Source of the DNA: DASPTH01 sp035623515
GTDB taxonomy: Bacteria; Actinomycetota; Acidimicrobiia; IMCC26256; DASPTH01
Assembly (NCBI GenBank): GCA_035623515.1
Contig: DASPTH010000108.1
Span: 1 to 27,352, forward strand
Length of the DNA stretch: 27,352 bases
Direction: 5' to 3'
The notes under the pieces are model-generated. The model searched no databases, was not told the origin of the DNA, and saw only the letters and a program-made list of their open reading frames with translations. Numbering within the stretch: position 1 is the stretch's first letter; every line of letters starts with the position of its first letter. Below are positions 1 to 8,473 of the stretch, one piece after another. Position numbers and translations under genes: made by a program.

Positions 1-1067
1 GCGGCGTCGGACGAGGAGGAGGGCACGCCGAGCGAGGGCAACACCACGAGACGTTCGCCGGCCACCGCAAGCCCCTCGCGACTCGTCGCGAGGATGCGGA
101 CACCAGGGCAGCGGCGCAAGGTCTCCGCCGCCAGCCACGCCGCGTCGGCCAGCAGGTGCTCGCAGTTGTCGAGCACGACGAGCAGCTCGCGGTCGCGCAG
201 GAACTCCACGATGCTCTCGGCCATCGACCGATTCTCACGCTCGCGGGCGCCCAGCGCGTCGCCGACGAGCTGGAACATCAGCTCGCCGTCGCTCGCGGCC
301 GCGAGCTCGCAGAACCAGACGCCGTCGGAGTAGTGCGCGAGCACCTCCGCCGCGACCTGCAACGCGAGGCGGGTCTTCCCGACCCCGCCGACGCCGGTGA
401 GGGTGACGAGTCGGGCGTCGCCGAGCATGTCGACCACGTCGGCCAACTCCGCGTCACGTCCGACGAACGACGTGAGCTGCACGGGGAGATTGCTCGGGAG
501 GGTGTCGAGCGATTGCACCAGCGCGAACTCGCGTTCGAGGCCGGTCGCGCACACCTGGAAGATGCGAGATGCCTGGGTGAGATCCCGCAGCCGGTGTTCG
601 CCGAGGTCGAGGAGCTGGAACTCGTGCGCGCCACCGTCGCCCAGCACGCGTTCAGTGGCGTCCGATACCAGGAGCTGCCCGCCGTTCGCGGCCGCCATCA
701 AGCGGGCGGCGCGGTTGGGCGCGGTGCCGAAGTAGTCGCCGTCGCGGAACTGCGACTCCCCGGTGTGGACGCCCATCCGGACGAGCAACGCGTTGACCCC
801 CTCCCACCGCTCGGAGGCGAGCGCCCGCTGGGCGTCGATGCCGGCGTCGACGGCGTCGTGCGCGGTGGTGAACACCGCGTGGAACCCGTCGCCGGTGCCC
901 TTCACGACGAAGCCGCCGTGCGCGGCGACCGCGCCCTGGATGATCTCGTCGTGGCGGGTCAGCGCGGCCCGCATCGCGTGGGGTTGCTCCTCCCAGAGAC
1001 GCGTCGAGCCGACGAGATCGGTGAACAGGAACGTCACCGTTCCCACCGGCATGTTCGTCGACGACAT
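1..1067 (-). CDS. Adenylate/guanylate cyclase-ATPase regulator (partial, C-terminus outside window)
   Basis: The first 355 residues are visible; the frame is open through base 1. Residues about 8-170 form a class III nucleotide cyclase domain: the first metal-binding Asp is D17 in FLFTDLVGST, the second D60 in GTGDGF, followed by the NRAARLMAAANGGQ segment. Residues about 198-355 begin a STAND/NB-ARC-type ATPase with Walker A GVGGVGKT (225-232) and Walker B LLVVLDNCEH (295-304). Actinobacterial proteins of this design usually continue into TPR repeats and sometimes a LuxR-type HTH, so it is probably a large cytosolic signalling regulator. The ATG is preceded by GGGAGGG (complement of 1076-1082), 8 nt away, and by a possible -10 TACTTT (complement of 1089-1094). 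The family call is firm; whether it makes cAMP, and its target, cannot be seen. Confidence 0.9.
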   Translation of the reverse strand, partial: MSSTNMPVGTVTFLFTDLVGSTRLWEEQPHAMRAALTRHDEIIQGAVAAHGGFVVKGTGDGFHAVFTTAHDAVDAGIDAQRALASERWEGVNALLVRMGVHTGESQFRDGDYFGTAPNRAARLMAAANGGQLLVSDATERVLGDGGAHEFQLLDLGEHRLRDLTQASRIFQVCATGLEREFALVQSLDTLPSNLPVQLTSFVGRDAELADVVDMLGDARLVTLTGVGGVGKTRLALQVAAEVLAHYSDGVWFCELAAASDGELMFQLVGDALGARERENRSMAESIVEFLRDRELLVVLDNCEHLLADAAWLAAETLRRCPGVRILATSREGLAVAGERLVVLPSLGVPSSSSDA

Positions 1068-1373
1068 CCTCAGTGCCCTCCCGGGGTCAAAGTAGATCAC
1101 CGGCGGCGAGTGATCCACGGCGAGGGCGCCGGCGAAGAGCACCACCGACCTCGAGGATGCGGGGGAATCGAGATGCGTCGCGTCGCCGCCGTGCCGGCCG
1201 TTGTCGTGGGCGTCACTCTGATCGAGGTTCACGATCGGCGAACATCTCTTCGCGCGTTCGCAGGACGCCGAGACGATCTCGAAGCAGTACATCACGGCTG
1301 ATGTCGAGGGCCGGAGTGACCACGTGAGTCGGCGCGCACGACCGAGGGCGGTCGGGGTGGAACAATCCTCCTC
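1068..1373. other. Divergent intergenic region, no gene seen
   Basis: This 306 bp stretch separates the cyclase gene (leftward) from the ABC exporter (rightward). Besides the ribosome binding site and possible -10 of the cyclase gene and the -10-like hexamer of the exporter, I see no convincing gene, RNA or repeat. A 42-codon ATG frame at 1173-1301 is arginine-rich, lacks a ribosome binding site and resembles nothing I know, so I do not call it. Confidence 0.5.
1361..1366 (+). promoter_or_regulatory. Possible -10 element for leaderless ABC ATPase mRNA
   Basis: AACAAT lies 7 nt before the GTG start at 1374. It differs from the TANNNT pattern seen before other genes here by its first base. No ribosome binding site precedes the GTG, which fits a leaderless transcript. 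Confidence 0.35.
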
Positions 1374-2279
1374 GTGCCCTCGCCTCTCGGCATCGAGCTG
1401 AACGGACTCGACAAGTCGTTCGGCGCCGTGCACGCGGTGCGCGGCATCGACGTCGCCATCCCCGTGGGCGAGACGGTGGCCCTGCTCGGCCCCAACGGTG
1501 CCGGGAAGTCCACCACCATCGACATGGTGCTCGGGTTGCTGCCACCCGACCGCGGGCGGGTGCGCGTGTTCGACAAGACCCCGGACGAGGCGGTTCGGGC
1601 CGGCGCGGTCGGCGCGATGCTCCAGGGCGGGTCGCTCATCCGCGACCTCACGGTGCGCGAGCTGGTGACGATGGTGGCGTCGTTGTACCCGCACGCGTCC
1701 GATGTGGACGAGACGATGGCGCGCACCGGCATCACCGACATCGGCGGGCGCCGCACCCAGCGGCTGTCGGGTGGCCAGACGCAGCGCGTGCGGCTCGCCG
1801 TCGCGCTCGTCTCCGACCCCGAGCTGCTCGTGCTCGACGAGCCCACCGTCGCGCTCGACGTCGAGACCCGGCGCCGGTTCTGGTCGATGATGCGCGACTT
1901 CGTCGCCGGCCAGAAGACCCTGCTCTTCGCCACGCACTACCTCGAAGAGGCCGACGAGTACGCCGACCGCATCATCCTGATGGCGAACGGGCAGATCGTG
2001 GCCGACGGCCCGTCGAACGAGATCAAGGCGTCGGTGAGCATGCGCACGATCCGGGCCACCGTCCCGAGCGCTCGCGTCGACGAGCTCGCGACGCTGCCCG
2101 GCGTGTCGGGCGCCGAGCCGCGGGGCGACGCGGTGCTGCTCACGTGCGCCGACTCCGATGCCGCGCTGCGAGCGTTGCTCGCCCGCTACCCGGAAGCTCA
2201 CGACATCGAAGTGCGCGGCGCCGGCCTGGAAGAGGCGTTCCTCGAGCTGACCGGCGACGCAGAGAGCGAGCAGATGTGA
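1374..2279 (+). CDS. ABC-2 type exporter, ATP-binding subunit
   Basis: The 301-residue protein has a complete ABC ATPase domain: Walker A GPNGAGKST near residues 39-47, a Q-loop in MLQGGS, signature LSGGQTQR, Walker B LLVLDEPT and switch His in FATHYLEEAD. The C-terminal ~80 residues form the usual accessory domain of DrrA/NatA-type exporter ATPases. It would power export by the membrane protein encoded next, whose GTG overlaps this gene's stop as GTGA. Substrate is unknown; relatives export drugs, sodium or lipids. The GTG start is chosen because the domain begins a few residues later and a -10-like hexamer sits 7 nt upstream. Confidence 0.93.
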   Translation: MPSPLGIELNGLDKSFGAVHAVRGIDVAIPVGETVALLGPNGAGKSTTIDMVLGLLPPDRGRVRVFDKTPDEAVRAGAVGAMLQGGSLIRDLTVRELVTMVASLYPHASDVDETMARTGITDIGGRRTQRLSGGQTQRVRLAVALVSDPELLVLDEPTVALDVETRRRFWSMMRDFVAGQKTLLFATHYLEEADEYADRIILMANGQIVADGPSNEIKASVSMRTIRATVPSARVDELATLPGVSGAEPRGDAVLLTCADSDAALRALLARYPEAHDIEVRGAGLEEAFLELTGDAESEQM

Positions 2280-3004
2280 GCGCGGCCACGTACACGCGCT
2301 ACGAGCTGGTCCGCACCTTCCGCAACGTGCGGTTCATGCTGCTGTCGCTCGTGTTCCCGCTGACGTTGTTCCTCCTCGTCGCCGCGCCGAACCGCAACCA
2401 GACCCTCGGCGGGCTCTCGTTCCCCCTCTACTACATGACCGGCATGGTGGCCTGGGGGACGATGGCCGCCATGTTGTCGTGCGGCGCGCGCATCGCGGTC
2501 GAGCGCTCGGTGGGATGGAACCGCCAACTCCGCATCACGCCGCTCAAGACGCGCGCGTACTTCCGCGCCAAGATCAGCACCGCGTACGCGCTCGCGTCGC
2601 TCACGATCGTGGCCCTGTACGTCTCGGGCATCGCACTCGGCGTGCACATGTCCGTCGGGCGCTGGCTCACCATGACGGGACTCATCCTCGTGGGCCTGGT
2701 GCCGTTCGCGGTGCTCGGCATCCTCCTCGGCCACCTGCTCACACCGGAGGCGGTCGGTCCCGCGATCGGCGGGATGACGGCGCTGCTCGCGCTGCTCGGG
2801 GGCGCGTACGGCCCGGTCGCGACGAGCGGGGTGCTGCACGACCTCGTACAGCTGCTGCCCTCCTACTGGCTGGTGCAGGCCGCGCACACCGCGGTGGGCG
2901 CGAACGCATGGGGCGCGAAGGGTTGGACGGTGATCGCAGTGTGGACGGTCGTCCTCGGCCGCTTGGCCGCGGTCGCCTACCGGCGCGACACGAAACGCGT
3001 CTGA
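2276..3004 (+). CDS. ABC-2 type exporter, membrane subunit
   Basis: The 242-residue protein carries about six hydrophobic segments (for example MLLSLVFPLTLFLLVAA near the N-terminus and TVIAVWTVVLGRLAAVAY at the C-terminus), as in the ABC2_membrane family. The GTG at 2276 overlaps the ATPase stop codon, so the two are translationally coupled and should form one exporter. The frame stays open further upstream to 2144, but that part lies over the ATPase gene and has an arginine-rich shadow composition. Substrate cannot be told from sequence. It runs toward the oppositely oriented glyA gene, 21 bp away, with no clear terminator hairpin between them. Confidence 0.9.
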   Translation: MSAATYTRYELVRTFRNVRFMLLSLVFPLTLFLLVAAPNRNQTLGGLSFPLYYMTGMVAWGTMAAMLSCGARIAVERSVGWNRQLRITPLKTRAYFRAKISTAYALASLTIVALYVSGIALGVHMSVGRWLTMTGLILVGLVPFAVLGILLGHLLTPEAVGPAIGGMTALLALLGGAYGPVATSGVLHDLVQLLPSYWLVQAAHTAVGANAWGAKGWTVIAVWTVVLGRLAAVAYRRDTKRV

Positions 3005-3025
3005 CCCCGGCCGCGCGCCGTCCCT

Positions 3026-4525
3026 TCAGAGCTCGATTTCCGGGTACAGCGGGTGCGCGGTCAGCAAGTCGGCGACGCGCGAGCGCGCCTGCCCCGCCAC
3101 CTGCTTGTCGAGGCGGAACTGCACGAGCGACGGCTTCCCCCGGTTTCGTCCCGACGCGATCACGCCCGGTGCAGTCTCGTGGAGCACGGTTGCGAGCACG
3201 TCGGCGATCTCGATCATCTCGTCGGCCCGCATCCCGAGCGTCGTCACCGCAGGGGTACCGAGGCGCAGGCCGCTCGTGTACCACGCGCCGTTGCTCTCGT
3301 CGGGCACGACGTTGCGGTTCAGCGTGACGCCCGCGGCACGGACGGCCGCCTCCGCCTGCCGGCCGTTGAGCCCGAACTTCCGCACGTCGACGAGCACGAG
3401 ATGGTTGTCGGTACCGCCGGTCACGACGGGGACGCCGCGCGCGACCAGCGCCTCGGCCAGGGTGCGCGCGTTCTCGACCACCGCCGCCGCGTAGTCGGCG
3501 AACGACGGCTGCGAGGCCTCGGCGAGCGCGACCGCCTTCGCCGCCATCACGTGCGGCAGCGGACCGCCGAGCACCAACGGGCAGCCGCGGTCGACGAATT
3601 CGGCCAGCTCGCGCCGGCAGAGCACGAGTCCGCCGCGAGGGCCGCGCAAGGTCTTGTGCGTCGTGGTCGTCACCACGTGCGCGTGCGGCACGGGGTCGTG
3701 GTCACCGGTGAGCACCCTTCCCGCCACCAGCCCCGCGAAGTGTGCCATGTCGACCATGAGCGTGGCGCCGACCTCGTCGGCGATCTCGCGCATCACCGCG
3801 AAGTTCACGAGCCGGGGGTAGGAGCTGTAGCCCGCGATCAGCACCAACGGCCGCTCCGCCTGCGCGCACCGCCTGACCTCGTCGTAGTCGAGCAGGAACG
3901 TGTCCGGGTCCACACCGTACGAGCGGTGGCGGAACAGCTTGCCCGAGATGTTCGGCCGGAAGCCGTGCGTGAGATGGCCGCCCGACTGGAGCGCCATGCC
4001 GAGCAGCGTCTGGTTACCGAGCTCCGTGCGGAGCCGCTCCCAGTCGTCGTCGCCGAGGTCGTTGACGTGCCCGACATCCAGCCGCTCGAGCGCGGGCGCT
4101 TCGACGCGCTGCGACAGGATCGACCAGAAGGCGACGAGGTTGGCGTCGATCCCGCTGTGCGGCTGCGCGTACGCGTGGTCGGCGCCGAACAGCGCGCGGG
4201 CCAACTCGTCGGCGCGCGACTCGACGGTGTCGACGTTGTCACAACCTGCGTAGAGGCGGTGCCCGGGCGCGCCCTCCGCGTACTTGTCGCTCAACCAGTT
4301 CCCCATGGCCAGCAACACCGCGGGGCTGGCGAAGTTCTCGCTCGCGATCAGCTTGAGGTGCGTGCGCTGGTCGGACAGTTCCTGCAGCACCGCGCCGGCG
4401 ACCTCGGGGTCGACCTGCCCGATCGTGTCGAGCGCGGCCGCGAACGCGACGGTCTCGAGCGAGAGCGGTTCGGTGTCGATCCCGAACCGGGTGAGGTAGT
4501 CGTGCAGGAGCGTGCCGGCGGTCAT
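3026..4525 (-). CDS. glyA: Serine hydroxymethyltransferase, long form
   Basis: This PLP enzyme interconverts serine and glycine with transfer of a one-carbon unit to tetrahydrofolate. Recognisable blocks are HLKLIASENFASPAV (56-70), QPHSG (121-125), SGGHLTHG (181-188), VDMAHFAGL (258-266), the Schiff-base lysine K291 in TTTTHKTLRGPRGG, and RLGTPA (421-426). At 499 residues it is about 70-80 longer than the usual bacterial enzyme: there is an N-terminal extension of roughly 35 residues and a ~30-residue insertion (about 142-172) before SGGHLTHG. From memory, chlamydial GlyA has a similar length. The ATG at 4525 is preceded by AAGGAG, 6 nt away; an in-frame extension to 4627 has no ribosome binding site. 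The gene stands alone, divergent from the sigma factor gene. Confidence 0.95.
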   Translation of the reverse strand: MTAGTLLHDYLTRFGIDTEPLSLETVAFAAALDTIGQVDPEVAGAVLQELSDQRTHLKLIASENFASPAVLLAMGNWLSDKYAEGAPGHRLYAGCDNVDTVESRADELARALFGADHAYAQPHSGIDANLVAFWSILSQRVEAPALERLDVGHVNDLGDDDWERLRTELGNQTLLGMALQSGGHLTHGFRPNISGKLFRHRSYGVDPDTFLLDYDEVRRCAQAERPLVLIAGYSSYPRLVNFAVMREIADEVGATLMVDMAHFAGLVAGRVLTGDHDPVPHAHVVTTTTHKTLRGPRGGLVLCRRELAEFVDRGCPLVLGGPLPHVMAAKAVALAEASQPSFADYAAAVVENARTLAEALVARGVPVVTGGTDNHLVLVDVRKFGLNGRQAEAAVRAAGVTLNRNVVPDESNGAWYTSGLRLGTPAVTTLGMRADEMIEIADVLATVLHETAPGVIASGRNRGKPSLVQFRLDKQVAGQARSRVADLLTAHPLYPEIEL

Positions 4526-4668
4526 CGTGGGCTCCTTGCTCGTCGAACTCGGCAACGGCCCAGGCGTTCGGCTTCGCATCTCGAGGTCGCTCCCCGGTGG
4601 TCGATTCCACCTCGCAACGCCAGTCACGACCCGCCCGAGAGGCTACCCGTCCCGCCGACGGTTGCTTC

Positions 4669-4674
4669 TACGAT
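4669..4674 (+). promoter_or_regulatory. Possible -10 element for leaderless sigma factor mRNA
   Basis: TACGAT is followed by 7 nt and then the GTG at 4682. This is why I prefer GTG 4682 over the in-frame ATG at 4673, which overlaps the hexamer and has no ribosome binding site. Confidence 0.45.
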
Positions 4675-4681
4675 GTGCGCC

Positions 4682-5683
4682 GTGACGGATACCACCGCGA
4701 CCGACGAGACCGCGGCGGCGTTCGAGCCGGAGCTGGAGCGCCACCGCGCCGAGCTCACCGGCCACTGCTATCGCATGCTCGGCTCCGCGTTCGAGGCCGA
4801 GGACGCAGTGCAGGAGACGCTCGTACGGGCATGGCGGGGCATCGACCGGTTCGAGGGCCGCGCCGCCCTCCGCACGTGGCTCTACCGCATCGCCACCAAC
4901 GTCTGCCTCGACATGCTCGGCAGCCGGCAGCGGCGCGCCCGGCCGATGGACCTGGCCGGGCCGTCGGCGGCCGACTCGCCCCTGTCGCAGCTCCCCGAGG
5001 TCACCTGGATCGAGCCCGTCCCCGACGGCCGCGTGCTCTCGGCCGACGCCGACCCCGCCGAACGCGCGGTCGAACGCGAGACCATCCGCCTCGCCTTCGT
5101 CGCCGCGCTCCAGCTCCTCCCGCCCAAGCAGCGGGCGGTCCTCATCCTGCGCGACGTCGTGCGGTGGCAGGCGACCGAGGTCGCCGAGCTCCTCGGTACG
5201 AGTGACGCGTCGGTCAACAGCGCGCTGCAGCGAGCGCGCTCGACACTTGCGACGCGCGACGTCGCAGCCACGGTCGCTGACGCCCCGGCACACATGATGG
5301 ACGACACGCAGCGCGACCTGCTCGAACGGTATGTCGACGCGTTCGAGCGTTACGACATGGACGCGCTCACGTCGCTCCTCCACCAGGACGCCATGCAGTC
5401 GATGCCTCCGTACGAGCAGTGGCTCCAGGGACGGTCCGAGATGGTGCAGTTCTGGGTTGGACCGGGTGCGGGCTGCCGGGGGTCGCGTCTCGTGCCCGTC
5501 CGCGCCAACGGTCGGCCCGCGTTCGGCCAGTACCGCCCGAGCACGGTGCGCCCCGGCGGTCACGACCCGTGGTCGCTGCAGGTCGTCGAGATCCGCGACG
5601 ACCGAGTGCAGGAGCTCACGTTCTTCCTCGACACCGCCCGCCTCTTCCCGCTGTTCGGCCTCCCACCGCGGCTCGATCCGTAG
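4682..5683 (+). CDS. ECF sigma factor with C-terminal SnoaL-like domain (SigG-like)
   Basis: The 333-residue protein has sigma region 2 (about 20-85; LTGHCYRMLGSAFEAEDAVQ, then FEGRAALRTWLYRIATNVCLD) and sigma region 4 (about 135-190; LPPKQRAVLILRDV and the helix-turn-helix ATEVAELLGTSDASVNSALQRAR). A C-terminal ~120 residues (about 205-325) look like a SnoaL/NTF2 fold, with YVDAFERYDMDALTSLL and VVEIRDDRVQELTFFLD. This layout matches the SigG/SigJ-like ECF groups of actinobacteria, which usually have no conventional anti-sigma factor and are modulated by the tail domain. No anti-sigma gene is adjacent. The next gene, a methyltransferase, starts 8 bp after the stop. Start could also be ATG 4673. 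Confidence 0.92.
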   Translation: MTDTTATDETAAAFEPELERHRAELTGHCYRMLGSAFEAEDAVQETLVRAWRGIDRFEGRAALRTWLYRIATNVCLDMLGSRQRRARPMDLAGPSAADSPLSQLPEVTWIEPVPDGRVLSADADPAERAVERETIRLAFVAALQLLPPKQRAVLILRDVVRWQATEVAELLGTSDASVNSALQRARSTLATRDVAATVADAPAHMMDDTQRDLLERYVDAFERYDMDALTSLLHQDAMQSMPPYEQWLQGRSEMVQFWVGPGAGCRGSRLVPVRANGRPAFGQYRPSTVRPGGHDPWSLQVVEIRDDRVQELTFFLDTARLFPLFGLPPRLDP

Positions 5684-5691
5684 CGCGCGGC

Positions 5692-6462
5692 GTGGACGCC
5701 ATCAGCCACGACGAACTGGTGCGTCGCTCGTTCGAGCGCCAGACCGCGCTCTTCGCGGGGCCGGACGCGATCTTTGCGATGCGGGCCGAGTCGACCGTCT
5801 CGTGGGTCGAGCCGCTCGACGCCGACATGATCCTGCTCGACGTCGCGTGCGGCGCCGGACACGTCGCGGAGGCCCTCGCGCCGTACGTCCGCCAGGTAGT
5901 GGGGATCGACCTCACGCAGGTGCTCCTCGACCTCGGGAACGACCGCCTGCGCGGAACCGCCGTCGGCAACGTGCTGCTGCAACGAGGCAACGCCAACGAC
6001 CTGCCCTTCGTCGACGACTCGTTCGATCTCGTGGTCTGCCGCAGCTCGGTCCACCACTTCCCCGATCCCGAACCGCCGATGCGCGAGATGGCGCGCGTGT
6101 GCCGTCCGGGTGGGCGGGTCGTCGTGTCCGACATGGTGGTGCCGAACGACGGCGTCCGCGTCGCGTTCGACGAGCTGCACACCGCCATGGATCCCTCGCA
6201 CGCTCGCGCCCTCCTCGAGCAGGAGCTCGCCGAGCTCATGGCGCGGGTCGTCGGCCCGTTGACGCACGGCACTACGAACACGTCGGTCTTCCCCATCGAC
6301 GTCATGCTCACCGACGTCGCGGACCGCGACGCGGTGATGGCCCGGCTACAGGACGAGCTCGCGGGAGGCGCGCCCACCGGCTTCTCGCCCGAACTGCACG
6401 ACGACGAGTTGCGCGTGGCGTTCACCGGCACCGTCATCCACGCCCAGACCGATCCCGGTTAG
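5692..6462 (+). CDS. SAM-dependent methyltransferase, class I
   Basis: The 256-residue protein shows the Rossmann SAM-binding motif LLDVACGAGHVAEALAP (48-64), an acidic residue closing strand 2 (GIDLTQ), the motif II-like segment FDLVVCRSSVHHFPDP and the post-II segment REMARVCRPGGRVVVSDM typical of UbiE/Methyltransf_11 enzymes. The target is unknown: small-molecule methylation is usual in this group. The GTG at 5692 lies 8 bp after the sigma factor stop, so the two genes are probably co-transcribed. The frame is open much further upstream, but that region is the sigma factor gene in another frame. Its TAG overlaps the TAA of the convergent KARI-like gene. Confidence 0.9.
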   Translation: MDAISHDELVRRSFERQTALFAGPDAIFAMRAESTVSWVEPLDADMILLDVACGAGHVAEALAPYVRQVVGIDLTQVLLDLGNDRLRGTAVGNVLLQRGNANDLPFVDDSFDLVVCRSSVHHFPDPEPPMREMARVCRPGGRVVVSDMVVPNDGVRVAFDELHTAMDPSHARALLEQELAELMARVVGPLTHGTTNTSVFPIDVMLTDVADRDAVMARLQDELAGGAPTGFSPELHDDELRVAFTGTVIHAQTDPG

Positions 6463-7433
6463 TCGCGGGCGACGCCCGGACCGAGACGACGGCGCAGCTC
6501 GGCGTCGTACTCGCGCATCGCCGGGCCCGCGTACCGCTCCTTGAGCGAGGTCAGCTTCGGGTAGCCGGCGTCGCGCTCGGCGTCCCACTCGTCGGCGAAG
6601 CGGCCGCTCTCGATGTCGTCGGCGAGCTCGCGCATCTTCGGCATGAAGTCGAGATGGTCGTAGCTCCCGCGCCGGGTGAGCTGGCCGTACTGCGACGTCG
6701 GCGAGTGGAACTCGGACTGGACCGCGTACCCCACCTCGCGCATCAGGCGGTACGTGCGCTCCACCTCTCCCGACAGCACGAGCTCGGTGACGATCGCCTC
6801 GTTCGGGATGCCGTGCTCGATCATCGTCGTGACGAAGGCGTTGTTCACGGCACTGAGCGCCGGCGAGAGCACCTGCTCCACCCCGAGGTCGAGCACGGCT
6901 TCCTGCATGGGCGTCATCTCGATCGCCCCCTGGCGCAGCCCGCCGATCGCCCGCGCGATTCCCAACACGCGTGCCAGGGCGCGCCCGGTCCGGTCGCGGT
7001 GCACACCGACGGCAGTGATGAAGCCGACGCCCTCCTCGTAGCAGAGGCGCACCTCGGGCCCGAGCATGCGGGGCGCGACCATGCCCACGTCGCCCGGCGG
7101 GTCGAGCCGGTCGAACGCGAGCGTGTACCCGCTCGCGACGATCACGCACGAGTCGGCGCGCGGTTCGATCGGGAGGAGCGGCACGATGTCATCGGGCACG
7201 AGGATGCAGATGATGTCGGCGTCGCTCGCCGCCTCGAGGTCGTGCGCTTCGAAGCCGTCGGCGATCGCCCGCTCACGCGTGTCGTCCCGCCGGACGCACA
7301 CACTCGGCCGGCACCCGCTGTCGCGCAGGTTGAGCGCCCACGACCGGCCTTGGTTGCCGTAGCCCACGACGGCGATGCGCTCGCCCGCGATCGCCGCCAG
7401 GTCGCCGTCGGACTCGTAGTAGATGGTCGTCAT
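6459..7433 (-). CDS. Ketol-acid reductoisomerase-like protein, catalytically divergent
   Basis: The 324-residue protein has the length and architecture of class I ketol-acid reductoisomerase (IlvC): N-terminal Rossmann domain with GYGNQG (24-29) and WALNLRDSG, and a C-terminal helical domain with LDLGVEQ (181-187), which aligns with the Mg-binding DLFGEQ block. Several hallmark positions differ. The AHGFNIH block reads ASGYTLA (100-106), losing its His, and PKGPGH reads PRMLGP (121-126), losing Lys and His. It is therefore unlikely to be the cell's valine/isoleucine IlvC; a related NAD(P)H-dependent reductase is an inference. The ATG has GAGGAGG 8 nt upstream. It lies 22 bp after an SDR gene on the same strand, so the two probably form an operon, with no other ilv genes visible. 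Confidence 0.8.
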   Translation of the reverse strand: MTTIYYESDGDLAAIAGERIAVVGYGNQGRSWALNLRDSGCRPSVCVRRDDTRERAIADGFEAHDLEAASDADIICILVPDDIVPLLPIEPRADSCVIVASGYTLAFDRLDPPGDVGMVAPRMLGPEVRLCYEEGVGFITAVGVHRDRTGRALARVLGIARAIGGLRQGAIEMTPMQEAVLDLGVEQVLSPALSAVNNAFVTTMIEHGIPNEAIVTELVLSGEVERTYRLMREVGYAVQSEFHSPTSQYGQLTRRGSYDHLDFMPKMRELADDIESGRFADEWDAERDAGYPKLTSLKERYAGPAMREYDAELRRRLGPGVARD

Positions 7434-7455
7434 GGAAGGATCCTCCTCGCCGCGC

Positions 7456-8334
7456 TCACTCGAAGGCGCCGCCGCGCTTGATGGTGGGGAGCTCGCCGTG
7501 TCCGATCTTCTCCGCGCGCTGCATCATGAGCTCGCCACTCGACTCGACGCCGAGCTGGATGATGAATTTGCCGTCGCGTATCCCTTGCAGCACCGAGTGG
7601 CCGAGCTCGACGAGGTCGGCCACTCGCACGCCGCGCTCCTCCATCTGCTTCTTGTGCTCCTGGTAGTCCCATTGCTGGTCGACGTGCGGGTGCTCACGCT
7701 GGAGCTCGGCCGGGCGGTTGCGGCCGCTGTTCCAGAGCCGCGTCTCGAGCAGGCCGTTGCCGCCCGGGTAGAACACCGCCGCGCGCAACTTGGTGGCCTC
7801 GTTGATCAGTGAGTTGGCGAGCGACTCGGTGTAGGTGGAGACCGCGGCCTTCGACGCCGCGTACACACCGAGGTCGGGGAGCGGCTGGAACCCGCCGTCG
7901 CCGGACGACGTGTTCACGATCCACCCCTCCTCCCCACCCGCGATCATCCGCGGCACGAACGCGGCGACGCAGTGGCCGACGCCGAAGACGTTCACGCCGA
8001 AGCACCAGGTCCAGTCGTTGGGCGTCCAGTTCCAGGGCTTCGCCACGCCGCCGCCGCCGACGCCCGCGTTGTTGAAGAGGAGGTGGCACACGCCGTAGCG
8101 GTCGTAGACCTGCTGCGCGCACGCCTCCACGGAGCCGGGCCTCGACACGTCGGTGACGACGCCCGACACCTCGCCCTTCCCCTCGAGGAGGGCGAGGGTC
8201 TCGTCGAGCACCGCCTGCTCCACGTCGGCGACGACCACCCGGGCGCCCTCCTGGAGCAGCGCCTCCACGAGGCCGGCCCCGATGCCGCTCGCCCCGCCCG
8301 TGACCACCGCGACCTTGCCGGAGAAGTCCTGCAC
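7456..8334 (-). CDS. Short-chain dehydrogenase/reductase
   Basis: The 292-residue protein is a classical SDR oxidoreductase: cofactor motif TGGASGIG (12-19), NNAG (88-91), catalytic Ser near 143-144 in NTSSG, and YAASK with Y158 and K162. Asp at the end of strand 2 (VVADVEQ) favours NAD(H). After the core there is an extended C-terminal part rich in charged residues (about 205-292, with HVDQQWDYQEHKKQMEE). The GTG start is preceded by GGAGG about 9 nt away. It is first in a two-gene leftward operon with the KARI-like gene, which may act on a neighbouring step; the substrate is unknown. Confidence 0.9.
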   Translation of the reverse strand: MQDFSGKVAVVTGGASGIGAGLVEALLQEGARVVVADVEQAVLDETLALLEGKGEVSGVVTDVSRPGSVEACAQQVYDRYGVCHLLFNNAGVGGGGVAKPWNWTPNDWTWCFGVNVFGVGHCVAAFVPRMIAGGEEGWIVNTSSGDGGFQPLPDLGVYAASKAAVSTYTESLANSLINEATKLRAAVFYPGGNGLLETRLWNSGRNRPAELQREHPHVDQQWDYQEHKKQMEERGVRVADLVELGHSVLQGIRDGKFIIQLGVESSGELMMQRAEKIGHGELPTIKRGGAFE

Positions 8335-8473
8335 CGACCACCACCTCCAACCTCACCGCTCCGCAACCCCGAGTGACCCCCGGTGCACTCCGGGCAACCG
8401 GGTCGCGGGCCCCCGTGTCGGCCCGCCGGCGGACGGTACTGCCGGGCGATTTGGCCCGCAACCAATCCCGAAC

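Noticed and set aside
1173..1301. 42-codon ATG frame in the divergent gap
   Set aside because: No ribosome binding site or leaderless -10, arginine-rich shadow composition and no known similarity.
4526..4680. Glycine or folate riboswitch upstream of glyA
   Set aside because: On the minus strand CTCTCGGGC recalls the glycine aptamer, but the paired GGAGAG strand and conserved core are absent, and the region overlaps the start of the sigma gene.
3053..4681. Upstream in-frame extension of the sigma factor gene
   Set aside because: It is antisense to glyA, has shadow composition, and the sigma homology begins only after 4682.
6459..7433. Calling this gene ilvC
   Set aside because: Key catalytic residues differ and no branched-chain amino-acid genes are nearby, so I give only a fold-level name.
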